Shown one piece after another: positions 8,563 to 17,142 of a DNA stretch of 64,000 nt. Both the position numbers and the translations under genes were made by a program. Below the pieces are notes generated by a model, which ran no database searches, was not told the origin of the DNA, and saw only the letters and a list, made by a program, of their open reading frames with translations. Source of the DNA: Thermomicrobium sp. 4228-Ro (GTDB lineage Bacteria > Chloroflexota > Chloroflexia > Thermomicrobiales > Thermomicrobiaceae). The stretch is taken from the NCBI RefSeq assembly GCF_026241205.1, contig NZ_JAPFQM010000006.1:434001-498000 (forward strand), written 5' to 3'. Each line of letters begins with the position of its first letter. The first letter of the stretch is position 1.

Positions 8563-9966
8563 ATGGACGAGCTGGTTCAGCGCTGCGATGCGTATCTGGC
8601 CGAGCACGAAGCGGAGCACCTCGAGGCGCTGCAGGATCTCCTGCGGATTCCCAGCGTGAGCGCACTGCCGCAACATCAGGCGGACGTCCAGCGGGCAGCT
8701 GAATGGGTCGCAGCCCGGCTGCGGGCACTCGGTGTTCCCGACGTGCGCTTGCTCGAAACGGAGCGGAACCCGATCGTCTTCGGACATTGGCCGGTCGATC
8801 CCTCCCTCCCCACCGCACTGGTCTACGGGCACTACGACGTGCAGCCACCCGACCCGCTGGAGCTCTGGCAGACACCGCCCTTCGAGCCGACGTTGCGCGA
8901 CGGTCGCCTCTCTGCCCGCGGCGCTTCGGACGACAAGGGCAACCTGTTCGCGGCACTCTGCGGGATCGAGGCACTCGTCCGTATTATCGGTCATCCGCCG
9001 ATCAACCTGAAGTTCTTCTTCGAGGGAGAAGAGGAAATCGGCTCACCGAGCATGGCTGCGGCGATCCGGCAGTACCGCGAGCTGCTGGCTTGCGACGTGG
9101 TGATCTCGGCCGACGGAGGGATGTACGGGCACGACCAGCCCTCGCTCACGCTCTCCTCCAAGGGGATCTGCGCCTGCCAGGTCGACCTGCGGACCGCCGC
9201 GACCGACATGCACTCCGGTCAGTACGGCGCGGTGATCGCCAACGCGGTGCAGACGCTGGTGCAGCTGGCCGCGACGTTCCACACGCCGGACGGACGCGTG
9301 GCGGTCGCTGGCTTTTACGACAAGGTGCGGGAACTCTCGCCGGAGGAGCGGGCCGAGATCGCCGCCGTCCCGTTCGATCCGGAGGAGATCCTGGCCAACG
9401 TGGGGGCGAAGGCGTTCTGGGGCGAACCGGGGTATACGCCGCTCGAGCGCGCCTGGGCTCGTCCGACGCTCGACCTCAACGGCTTCTGGGGCGGCTTCCA
9501 GGGCGAAGGGATCAAGACGGTGACGCCCTGCGAGGCGCACCTCAAGATCACCTGCCGGCTGGTCCCCGACCAGGATCCCGACGAGATCCTCGACCTGATC
9601 GAACGGCACGTGCAGGCACACTGTCCGCCGTGGGCCGAGGTGCGGGTGACGCGCTTCCCCGGCTCGGCTCGCCCGTTCGCGATCCGGCGCGATCACCCGG
9701 CGCTGGCTGCTGCACGCGCGGTGCTGCGCGAGCTGTACGGCAAGGAGCCGCTGATGATCCGCGTCGGCGGGACGATTCCTGTCGCCGAGGTGTTCCAGCG
9801 CGAACTCGGGGCCGATATGCTCTTCTTCGCCTGGGGGATGCCGGACAACCGCGTGCACGCGCCGAACGAGTCGTATCGGATCGAGGACTTCCGGACGATG
9901 GCCCGCGCGTACGTGCGGCTCCTGCCGCGCCTGGCCGAGACGACCCGAGCGAAAGCGGCCCGGTAG
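8563..9966 (+). CDS. M20 family metallopeptidase (dipeptidase/carboxypeptidase-like)
   Basis: 467 residues from ATG 8563. The di-zinc ligands of the M20 fold are present in order: His in VYGHYDVQP, bridging Asp in GASDDKG, Glu pair in FEGEEEIGS, Asp in ISADGG, and C-terminal His in NRVHAPNE. An internal dimerisation (lid) domain lies between about residues 210 and 360. Enzymes of this subgroup cleave dipeptides or short peptides in the cytoplasm. The gene stands alone; an extended -10 like TGCGATACT lies at 8531-8539. Exact substrate cannot be read from sequence. Confidence 0.92.
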   Translation: MDELVQRCDAYLAEHEAEHLEALQDLLRIPSVSALPQHQADVQRAAEWVAARLRALGVPDVRLLETERNPIVFGHWPVDPSLPTALVYGHYDVQPPDPLELWQTPPFEPTLRDGRLSARGASDDKGNLFAALCGIEALVRIIGHPPINLKFFFEGEEEIGSPSMAAAIRQYRELLACDVVISADGGMYGHDQPSLTLSSKGICACQVDLRTAATDMHSGQYGAVIANAVQTLVQLAATFHTPDGRVAVAGFYDKVRELSPEERAEIAAVPFDPEEILANVGAKAFWGEPGYTPLERAWARPTLDLNGFWGGFQGEGIKTVTPCEAHLKITCRLVPDQDPDEILDLIERHVQAHCPPWAEVRVTRFPGSARPFAIRRDHPALAAARAVLRELYGKEPLMIRVGGTIPVAEVFQRELGADMLFFAWGMPDNRVHAPNESYRIEDFRTMARAYVRLLPRLAETTRAKAAR

Positions 9967-10226
9967 GCGAGGAGCGGCCTCCGACACCCTGGTAGCGAGG
10001 GCGGCACCGTCTCGCGCTCGCTCCCGGCTGACTCGGCGAACCAGGCGCGAGCACGCATCCGGTTACACGGTCCGCCGGAACGTGCTCGCCCTCGCCAGCG
10101 CGGGCTCCGGTGCCGCGCTCGCTGCGAACGTCGCACCACCGACCACACGACGAGCGACGAGACAGTCGCCTTTCCGTTGTCGAGCGTCCATCGTTGTATG
10201 CGCGGTACGCGAGAGGCGACGCGCCG

Positions 10227-11136
10227 ATGACGATCGACCACGCGGTGGAACAGCTCCTCGAGCGGATCCGGCAGGACCCCGAGCTCCGTCGGCGACTCGC
10301 CCAGCTCGTCTTCGGGCCGGAGTCGGTGCGGTTCGCCGACCAGATCGGTCAGCTCGCTGCCCTGCTCGGACGACTGGCCGAGACGGTGCAGGGCAGCTTC
10401 CGGGCGATCGGTGACCGCTTCGCCCTCATCGACGCCCGCCTGGCCGAACCGAGCCGGATCGTCGACGAGCTGGCAGCGCAGCAGAGGGCGACGACGAACC
10501 TGTTGCAGGCGCTCACCGACCGGATGGAGCGGGTCGAGCGGCAGCAGGCCGAGACGACCGTGCAGATCCAGGCCCTGACGAGCCGGATCGAGCGAGTCGA
10601 GCAGCAGATCGCCCAGCTCACCGACCGGATGGAGCGCGTCGAGCAACAGATCGCGGAACTCACCACGGTCGTACGGCGGCATACCGATGACCTGGCACAG
10701 CTGCGGGAGGGTTCTTCGAGGACCGCATGCGCGACCGCGCTCCGGCGATCTTCGGCAGCTGGATGGATGCCACGCGGGTCGTCCCACCGATGGAGAGACG
10801 GAGGCTCGTCCGCGAGAGCCTGACACGGAGCCAGCTGCAGCGGTTGCTGGATGCCGACCTCATCGTGACCGGTGTATTGGACGAGCACCCAGTGACTCCG
10901 AGGTCTGGTTGGTGATCGAAGTCTCGACGACGGTCGGTGCGAGCGACGTGGAGCGGGCGCTGGCCCGTGCGAATTTGCTCCGTCGTGTCGTCCCGAACGT
11001 CCTTCCCGTCGTCGCCGGTGACCAGCCGGTGGACCAGGCACGGAAGATGCCGGAAGAGGAACGGGTCGTTATCGTTCGCGCCGGGACGCTCACTGGTTGG
11101 GACGAAGCGATCGAACAGTGGGTGGTAGCAGCCTGA
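10227..11136 (+). pseudogene. Frameshifted coiled-coil plus nuclease-like (DUF3782-type) gene
   Basis: The protein runs in three frames. Frame one (10227 to about 10710) gives an N-terminal helical part then a regular coiled coil with repeated RMERVEQQIAQLT units. Around 10707-10711 the sequence GAGGGTTC appears to lack one G, after which FFEDRMRDRAPAIFGSW continues in the next frame. Around 10887 one base is missing after GAGCACCC, and SDSEVWLVIEVSTTV continues to the stop at 11136. The C-terminal part resembles the PD-(D/E)XK-like domain found behind such coiled coils in cyanobacteria and Chloroflexi. Either a decayed gene or two base-call deletions. Confidence 0.7.
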
Positions 11137-11176
11137 GCAGGCACACCGCTGCAAGCCCGAACGGCTCGATCGCGGA

Positions 11177-11668
11177 TCAGGACGCGATCGGTCGCAAGTG
11201 GAAGACGATCGCTGTCCGGGGACGATTGTTGCGGTCGGGGACACCAGGGCAGAGTTCGTAGCCAGCGTACTCCATCTGTCCGACGTACCGGTACACGCCA
11301 GGTCGTACCAGCTCGAAGAGATGAAGCTCCCGGCCCTTCTCGCGGTGTTCCAAGATCGCACGGTTGCCTCGCGTGAAGGTCATGTCGCCGTGCTGCCCCT
11401 CACCGCTCTACCGATAGAACCGGCCGTCTTCGCTCCACCCATCCCGGTAGCCATAGTCGCCCCCGCGAGGTGACGAGAAGAGCAAGACGAAGCGGCTCCC
11501 GCGCGGGGTGACGATACCGGATTGACGCTGGCCGCCGACGAGCCGGTGGATATCCTCGCGCCGGTACTCGCGTCCGGGGACGAACATCGCCGCCACCTCG
11601 TCGAACTCACGATGAGAAAACGCCGTCCTGCACTGGATTGTACGCGAAGGCGTCACCGGTAGACACAA
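11177..11668 (-). pseudogene. Amber-interrupted McrA/HNH-associated domain fragment
   Basis: Two pieces read in the same frame, separated by a TAG at 11410-11408. The first piece (down to 11411) contains EYRREDIHRLVGGQRQSGI and a DYGYRDGWSEDGRFYR segment; after the stop, SGEGQHGDMTFTRGNRAI and VGQMEYAGYELCPGVPDRN continue to 11177. I recognise this as the DNA-binding N-terminal module of ScoMcrA-like HNH endonucleases that recognise modified DNA. The HNH domain that usually follows is absent because the frame ends at 11177. The N-terminal boundary is uncertain. Confidence 0.65.
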
Positions 11669-11830
11669 CGGTACCAGGGGCTCTGAACGACCTGCCGTTC
11701 GGCAGTTCCTGGCAGCGTCTGCTGCTGAAGGCTGCGCTCACTGTGCCAAAACGTGCACTGGGTATGCGATCCAGACTTCCGCACGCGAGCCATGCGGCTA
11801 AGATACCAACGGGAGGGCGGGTTGGCACCC

Positions 11831-12571
11831 ATGGCCCGTCGGGTACTCGTCTCGGTACACGATGTCGCACCAGCCTGGGTCGAGGAAGTCCGCTGGCTGC
11901 TCCGCGAACTCGATACGATCGGCGCGCGCCCGCGGAGCCTCCTGGTGATCCCCTGCCACAACGGCCGGGACGATCTGCGCCGCTGCCCCGAGTTGGTCGA
12001 GTTACTGCAGGTGGAGGTCGCGAACGGTTCGGAGGTCGTGCTCCACGGCTACACGCACGCTCGAGCCGGGCGCTGGCGGGGCGACCCGCTCACCGTGGCA
12101 CGCGCGGCGCTCTTCGCGCGCGAGGTGGCCGAGTTCGCCAGCCTGGAGTGGCCGGAGCAACGGGCTCGGCTGATCGCTGGGCGCGAGATCCTGGCCGCGT
12201 GTGGGTTGGAGACGACTGGCTTCTGTCCACCGGGGTGGCTCCATACCGCGGAACTGCCAGGCTTGCTCGCGGAACTCGGCTTCGCCTACCTGGTCGAGAT
12301 GCTCTTCCTCGTCGATGTCCGCGACCAGCGCCGTCTGCCGACCCCCTGGACGGGCTTCATGGGAACCCCCTGGCTGCACGAGGGGCTCGCGCAGCTCGGC
12401 GCCCGGCTTCTCGCTCCCTGGCGGGCACGAGCCCGGACGATCTCCGTCTTCTTCCATCCACAGGGAGCACCCGATTCACCGGTCTGCCGACGAGCCTTAC
12501 GCGAACTGGCACGCGAGCTGGAACGGGGAGGCGAACCGTCGACCTATGGAGCAGCGATCGCACTGCCCTGA
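11831..12571 (+). CDS. DUF2334 polysaccharide deacetylase-like protein
   Basis: 246 residues from ATG 11831, preceded by GGGAGGG. The N-terminus RRVLVSVHDVAP supplies the catalytic-type His-Asp pair of the NodB-like fold, VVLHGYTHAR gives the HxxxH metal site, and the C-terminus has VFFHPQG. Members deacetylate or otherwise act on cell-surface glycans. It overlaps the next glycosyltransferase gene by 26 bp and heads a four-gene envelope operon ending with a YkoP-domain protein, a partner typical of this deacetylase type. Confidence 0.88.
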   Translation: MARRVLVSVHDVAPAWVEEVRWLLRELDTIGARPRSLLVIPCHNGRDDLRRCPELVELLQVEVANGSEVVLHGYTHARAGRWRGDPLTVARAALFAREVAEFASLEWPEQRARLIAGREILAACGLETTGFCPPGWLHTAELPGLLAELGFAYLVEMLFLVDVRDQRRLPTPWTGFMGTPWLHEGLAQLGARLLAPWRARARTISVFFHPQGAPDSPVCRRALRELARELERGGEPSTYGAAIALP

Positions 12572-13259
12572 GTTGAGCATCGTCATCCCGGCTCGCAACG
12601 AGGCGGCGACGATCGAGCGCGCGCTGGTCTCGGTCCTGCACCAGGCCTGGCCGCTCGAACGGCTCGAGGTCATCGTCGTCGATAACGGTTCGACCGATGG
12701 TACTGCTGCCGTCGTGTGTCGCTTCGCGCACGCGCATCCCGAACTGCAGCTCCAGGTCGTGCACGAGCCGCGTCCCGGCGTGAGCCGGGCATGGAACCGC
12801 GGTGCACGGGTCGCGCGCGGGAAAGTCCTCCTGTTTCTCGATGCGGATTCGCGCCTCGCACCGACGATGGTGCCGGCCGTCCTGGCCCACCTGCATCGCG
12901 GCGAGGCCGCGGTGAGCCTCCGCGTGGTCGCAGACTCGAACGACCCGCTCGACCGTGCCTTCTTTTTCCTGGCGACCTGGATGAAGGAGCGGGTGCGCGT
13001 CCCGACGCAGCTCTGTGCAGTGCGCCGCGACGTCTTCTGGGCAGTGGGCGGCTTCGACGAGCGCCTGCGGGTCGCTGAGGACTACGATCTCCTGCGCCGA
13101 ATCAGTGCAGCAGGGTATCGGGTCGGCTTCGTGACCGAGAGCGTCGTCCTGACTTCGACCCGACGCCTCCACCGTTGGCCGCTGCGGATCGGTCTCCTCG
13201 TCACCGCGCTGCACTGGCTGCTCGCACTGGTCGGTATCGGCCGGGACTGGCCGTACTGA
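12546..13259 (+). CDS. GT2 family glycosyltransferase
   Basis: 237 residues from ATG 12546. GT-A fold with the N-terminal nucleotide-binding strand LSIVIPARNEAATIERAL, VVDNGSTDGTA, the DxD motif in LFLDADSRL, and a GGFDERLRVAEDYDL acceptor loop. The C-terminal LRIGLLVTALHWLLALVGIG may associate with the membrane. Transfers a sugar from a nucleotide donor; donor and acceptor unknown. Overlaps the deacetylase gene and sits 13 bp before a second paralogous GT2. Confidence 0.92.
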   Translation: MEQRSHCPELSIVIPARNEAATIERALVSVLHQAWPLERLEVIVVDNGSTDGTAAVVCRFAHAHPELQLQVVHEPRPGVSRAWNRGARVARGKVLLFLDADSRLAPTMVPAVLAHLHRGEAAVSLRVVADSNDPLDRAFFFLATWMKERVRVPTQLCAVRRDVFWAVGGFDERLRVAEDYDLLRRISAAGYRVGFVTESVVLTSTRRLHRWPLRIGLLVTALHWLLALVGIGRDWPY

Positions 13260-13272
13260 AACGAGGCCCGGC

Positions 13273-13977
13273 GTGGACGACCGGATCGACCTTTCCGTGG
13301 TGATTCCGGCGCGGAACGAGGAAGCGTTCATCGGTCGCGCGCTCCGGTCGGTCGCCCGGCAAGCCTGGCCACTCGAGCGCCTCGAGGCGCTCGTGGTCGA
13401 CAACGGCTCGACGGACGGCACGGCCACCATCGTCGAGCACCTCGCCCCGGTACTCGTCCCGCTCCGGGTCGTACTGGTCAGCGAGGCCAAGCCGGGGCGC
13501 AGCCGGGCGAAGAACCGGGGGGCTGCGGTCGCCACCGGTGACATCCTGCTCTTCCTCGATGCTGACTCGGTGATGGCACCGACACTGGCAGCGGAGATCA
13601 TCGCGCACCGGCATACCGGCTATCCAGCGGGGAGCGTGCGGGTCATCGCCGAGACGACCGACTTTTTCGACCGCTGGTTCTTCGAGCTCATGGAGATCGG
13701 CAAGACCTCCTTCCGCATCCGGGCACAGATGCTGTACTGTAGCCGTGAATGGTTCGAACGCAGCGGAGGGTTCGACGAGTCGCTCGAGATCGCGGAAGAT
13801 CGAGAGTTCCTCCAGCGACTCCAGGGAAGGGGCGTGCCGGTTTGCCACCTGACGACGAGCTGGATCGCGACGTCGCCGCGCCGCCTGCACCGCCTCCCGC
13901 TCCGGCTGGGGCTGGTCACGACGTTCCTCCGCTGGCTCCTCGCCGAACTCGGCATCGGTCGGCGCTGGCGCTATTGA
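13273..13977 (+). CDS. GT2 family glycosyltransferase (paralogue of the preceding gene)
   Basis: 234 residues from GTG 13273. Same motif order as its neighbour: LSVVIPARNEEAFIGRAL, VVDNGSTDGTA, DxD in LFLDADSVM, GGFDESLEIAEDREF, and a matching C-terminal hydrophobic helix ending IGRRWRY. The two genes clearly arose by tandem duplication. Its TGA stop overlaps the TTG start of the YkoP gene. Probably works with the deacetylase on one surface glycan. Confidence 0.92.
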   Translation: MDDRIDLSVVIPARNEEAFIGRALRSVARQAWPLERLEALVVDNGSTDGTATIVEHLAPVLVPLRVVLVSEAKPGRSRAKNRGAAVATGDILLFLDADSVMAPTLAAEIIAHRHTGYPAGSVRVIAETTDFFDRWFFELMEIGKTSFRIRAQMLYCSREWFERSGGFDESLEIAEDREFLQRLQGRGVPVCHLTTSWIATSPRRLHRLPLRLGLVTTFLRWLLAELGIGRRWRY

Positions 13978-14573
13978 AAGCGTTTCCCTGGTGGCTGATC
14001 CGGCTCGGCCGCGCAGGCGGCGGCCGGGCGATCGGGCTGCTCGCCGTCTGGCTGGGCTGGGAACGCTTGACGGATCTCCTCTGGCGACCGCGCCCCGTAC
14101 GCCCAGGCGGGTTCTTCCGCTACCGGATCGTCCGCTACCGGGGCCCGGTGGCAGTGCTGGCCGATGGGACTCGGGTGAAGCCAGGTGACCTGGTGGTCGA
14201 ACTCCACTTCGACAATCGCCGGCTCCTGGCGCTCTCGCTCGCGGGCGCGCAGCTCCCCTGGGATCTCCTGCGTCTGGCACGCCTGGATCTGGCTGAACTC
14301 GCCTGCCGTATCGCGCGCGGCGAACTCGGCGAGGTACAGGCACTGGTCGGGATCACGCTCTTCGCACGGGCCGGGAGGCGGCTGGGCTTCGAGGTGCATC
14401 CGCTGCCGCCGACCTGGTACCACCGCTTGCAGCGCTTCTTCTTCGTCGGCTTGATCGCCATTTACCATCCGCTCGGCTGGCAGATGGCCGATCGGTACCG
14501 CGAGCGGGCCTGGCCAGGACGCGCCTGGATGAGTCGGACGGCGTTGCTCGCCCGTTACGGTGCGGGCTGCTGA
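13974..14573 (+). CDS. YkoP-domain protein
   Basis: 199 residues if translation starts at the TTG 13974, which overlaps the previous stop as TTGA; no better start exists near this point. The segment FRYRIVRYRGPVAVLADGTRVKPGDLVVELHFDN matches (in parts) the YkoP domain found at the C-terminus of, or encoded next to, NodB-like deacetylases such as Bacillus YkoP. The rest is helical with a hydrophobic patch near FFFVGLIAIYHPLGW. Its role is unknown; synteny ties it to the DUF2334 deacetylase. The 3' end overlaps the convergent VKOR gene by 19 bp. Confidence 0.75.
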   Translation: MKAFPWWLIRLGRAGGGRAIGLLAVWLGWERLTDLLWRPRPVRPGGFFRYRIVRYRGPVAVLADGTRVKPGDLVVELHFDNRRLLALSLAGAQLPWDLLRLARLDLAELACRIARGELGEVQALVGITLFARAGRRLGFEVHPLPPTWYHRLQRFFFVGLIAIYHPLGWQMADRYRERAWPGRAWMSRTALLARYGAGC

Positions 14574-15048
14574 CGGCGCGAGCGCGCTCCCGGCGTTGCA
14601 TGGATCGTCTCGTGCGCCGCACCACGCAAGAGCCGACGCAGCCCCCAGCCTTCGACGAGGAGGAGTGCAGTGACCAGGCTGGCGCTGGTGACGCACCACT
14701 GGCAGATGGCGTGGATGACGAAGAGTTCCAGGTACGTGAGGTAGGCCGAGTAGAGCGTGCCAGCCAGTGCGATACCCATCGCGACGCTCGTCAGCAGCTC
14801 GCGTTGCTGCCACCAGCGCCAACGGGCGATGCCGAGTGCCAGGAGGACGAGATACATCCCGAGGCCGAGCAGCGCGATCGGGATCCCCCGATCTTGGCGT
14901 ACGGACTGTTCTGCACGGTCGAGCAATCACCGATGCCACAGACGAGGAGGGCATCGTCGAAGGCGACGACAGTGAGATAACCAGCCACGACGACGCCGGC
15001 CGTTGCCAGGACGAGCGAGAGGAGCAGCCAGCGCGGTCGCCGGTTCAC
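14555..15048 (-). pseudogene. VKOR family disulfide-generating membrane protein, frameshifted at a C5/G5 run
   Basis: Reading from ATG 15048, the first part gives TM1 and the active-site segment with CGIGDCSTVQNSPYAKIG, where the two Cys and the Ser are VKOR hallmarks. At 14885-14889 (five C on the plus strand) the frame breaks: with six bases it would continue into GIPIALLGLGMY, the next VKOR motif, and on through ICQWCVTSAS, the CxxC redox pair in TM4, to the stop at 14555. The function would be reoxidation of the DsbA-like protein using quinone. Its start overlaps the dsbA-like stop (ATGA). It may be intact with a sequencing deletion, or rely on slippage, or be dead. Confidence 0.8.
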
Positions 15049-15806
15049 GGGAGCGCCTCCTCGATCCGGCTCGTGAGATCGGCCAGGCTGGAGATCGTGA
15101 AGGGTGCGCTCCCGTTCACGCTGAAGGACGGTGTGGCGCGCACACCGAGCGACTGGGCTTCGCGAACCATCTGCTGGACGTCGTCCTTGTGCGTGCCGTC
15201 ACGGAGACAGCTCCGGAAGGCGTCCACGTCCAGCCCGACGACCCGGGCGATCTCCTCGAGTCGCCGGTCGCTGAACGAGCCGACATTCTCACCCTTCTGG
15301 TTGGCGTAGAGCGCTGCGTGGAACTCCCAGAACTTCCCCTGGTCGAGCGCGCAATAGGCTGCCTCAGCCGCCCGGGTCGATTCCGGTCCGATGAAGGCGA
15401 AGTCGCGGAACTCCCAGCGCACCTTACCGGTCGCGATGTACTGCTCGAGCACGGTCGGGAAGAAGCGCTGCTCGAAGGCTCGGCAGGCTGGGCACTGGTA
15501 GTCACCCCATTCGATCACGTGAACGGGTGCATTGGGGTCACCGAGCATGCGACCGTCACGCGGGACACTCGTGTACTTAGAGACGTCCGGCATCTGGACG
15601 GCCGCGACCTGCTCAGTACTGCGCTGGCTGAGCCAGATCCCGATCCCCGCAGCGACCAAGGCGAGGACGACCGGAACCGTGATGAAGAGGAGGCGACGCC
15701 GGCGAGCCCGCCGGTCGGCTTCCAGCTTGCGCTGCACCCGGCGCGGCATGCCTCCCCGCGCGGACTGCATTCCGGCCTTCGGTGGCAAGCTCTGCGATGT
15801 CGACAT
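15045..15806 (-). CDS. DsbA-like membrane-anchored thioredoxin-fold disulfide oxidoreductase
   Basis: 253 residues from ATG 15806 with GGAAGGG upstream. A basic N-terminal segment precedes one transmembrane helix (about residues 38-60, LLFITVPVVLALVAAGIGIW). The extracytoplasmic thioredoxin domain of the DSBA/BdbD type has the active-site CPAC (in WGDYQCPACRAFEQRF) and the cis-Pro loop (VRATPSFSVNG). It introduces disulfides into secreted proteins. The stop overlaps the VKOR start, giving the usual DsbA-VKOR oxidising pair that replaces DsbB in Chloroflexi, actinobacteria and cyanobacteria. Confidence 0.92.
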   Translation of the reverse strand: MSTSQSLPPKAGMQSARGGMPRRVQRKLEADRRARRRRLLFITVPVVLALVAAGIGIWLSQRSTEQVAAVQMPDVSKYTSVPRDGRMLGDPNAPVHVIEWGDYQCPACRAFEQRFFPTVLEQYIATGKVRWEFRDFAFIGPESTRAAEAAYCALDQGKFWEFHAALYANQKGENVGSFSDRRLEEIARVVGLDVDAFRSCLRDGTHKDDVQQMVREAQSLGVRATPSFSVNGSAPFTISSLADLTSRIEEALP

Positions 15807-16018
15807 CGTCCGACCCTTCCGTCGAGTTACCGTCTTCCGTCGCGCGGAATGGTACCAGAGGCAACAGGACCGGAGCGAAGACCGGACTGTCATACGGAGG
15901 GGACTCCGCGATCCGAAGCGCCGGTGGTACCGAGCCAGCGTTCTCATACCACGCCGCGATGCTGCGGCACACACTCCCCCGTGCCGTAGACTCGATTACA
16001 GGAAGGATGCGGCACCCG

Positions 16019-16957
16019 ATGCACAGCCATTCGCCTCCTCCACACAGCGAGCCGATTCAGCTGAGCGAGGCACTCGCCACCGCAGCAGGACGCCGCTGGC
16101 TCCGGCGTACCGTGCTGCCAGCACTCCCAGCGAGCGAAGCAGCCCTCCTCGCGGCAGCGCTGCTGGCGTACCGCGACGACTTTCTCTCGTGGCGGCGCGA
16201 CCGTTCCACCTGGACCGTGATCGAACGACTGGACCGGGAAGCGCTGCTCGCCAACGTGGACTGGCTGGCTGGGAGCAATGCGGCACTGGCGCTGTGGGCG
16301 CGACTGATGGAGGAAGGGACAGCGACGCTCGTCACAGCCGCGCTGCGTGTCCTACGGCAGGGCACGCGGATCGCGCGGGAAACCGCGCTCACGCTCCTTC
16401 TGGCTGATCCGACCCGGGAGCGGGAACTACCGGCCGGTGCCGAGCGCGCGCTGCTCGCCATTGCCCTCGCTGATCCGGACGATGTGATACGCGGACTAGC
16501 GGTCGAGATCGCCGCGCAACGCGTGCCCGACCTCGTCCTCCCGCACTGGCGACGCTGGGTGCTGGATGCCAGCCGACGCGCCCGCCGTGCGACCTGGCGC
16601 AGCGTCCTGCGGGCCGATCCGCTGGCGCGCGAGCAGGCACTGGCACTCATGTACAACGAGCGACTGCCCGCCGACGTGCGGAGCGACGCCCTGTGGGCAC
16701 TCGCACAGGTGATGACGACTGCCGAGATCGCCCCCCTGCTGGCGGCAGCGGTCGTCGACTCTGCCCGTGAACTCGCCGAAGTGGCGGCAGATCTTCTTTG
16801 GACCCAGCACCGTCATCCGCTGCCAGCCCAGGCAGCGCTGGAGAGTCCGCACCCGGCAGTACGTCGAGTCGGCGAACACTTGCTCGATCCCCGGCGCGGA
16901 TCGCCGGCAGCGGGCGGAGCGCGACCAGGTATGCCGATACCGCTCGTCGCGTGGTGA
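16019..16957 (+). CDS. HEAT-like helical repeat protein
   Basis: 312 residues from ATG 16019; AGGAAGG sits 12 bases upstream, and an ATG at 16007 is too close to that site. The protein is a chain of amphipathic helix pairs (LATAAGRRWLRRTVL, ALLAIALADPDDVIRGLAVEIAAQ, DVRSDALWALAQVM, HPAVRRVGEHLLD) of the type seen in HEAT or PBS lyase-like repeats. No catalytic motif. Probably a cytoplasmic binding scaffold. Its function is unknown. The last about 20 residues look disordered. Confidence 0.7.
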   Translation: MHSHSPPPHSEPIQLSEALATAAGRRWLRRTVLPALPASEAALLAAALLAYRDDFLSWRRDRSTWTVIERLDREALLANVDWLAGSNAALALWARLMEEGTATLVTAALRVLRQGTRIARETALTLLLADPTRERELPAGAERALLAIALADPDDVIRGLAVEIAAQRVPDLVLPHWRRWVLDASRRARRATWRSVLRADPLAREQALALMYNERLPADVRSDALWALAQVMTTAEIAPLLAAAVVDSARELAEVAADLLWTQHRHPLPAQAALESPHPAVRRVGEHLLDPRRGSPAAGGARPGMPIPLVAW

Positions 16958-17142
16958 TGGTATCCGGCCGGGACTCGTCGTCACGCGCCCTCTCTGGTAA
17001 CACCGTGTGCTGCACATAAGCCAGCGGCAGACGGTGTCGCGTGCCGTCACCTGCTCGCAAAGCCACGACGCCCGGCACCGGAAGCCGATCGGACAACTGG
17101 CCGCACGCGACTCGTTGGATGCTCATCCGGTGGCAGCGGTCG

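Noticed and set aside
1-9000. CRISPR array near the Cmr genes
   Set aside because: No regularly spaced 25-40 bp repeats were seen here or elsewhere; the palindrome arrays at 56-58 kb are irregular in spacing and not CRISPR-like.
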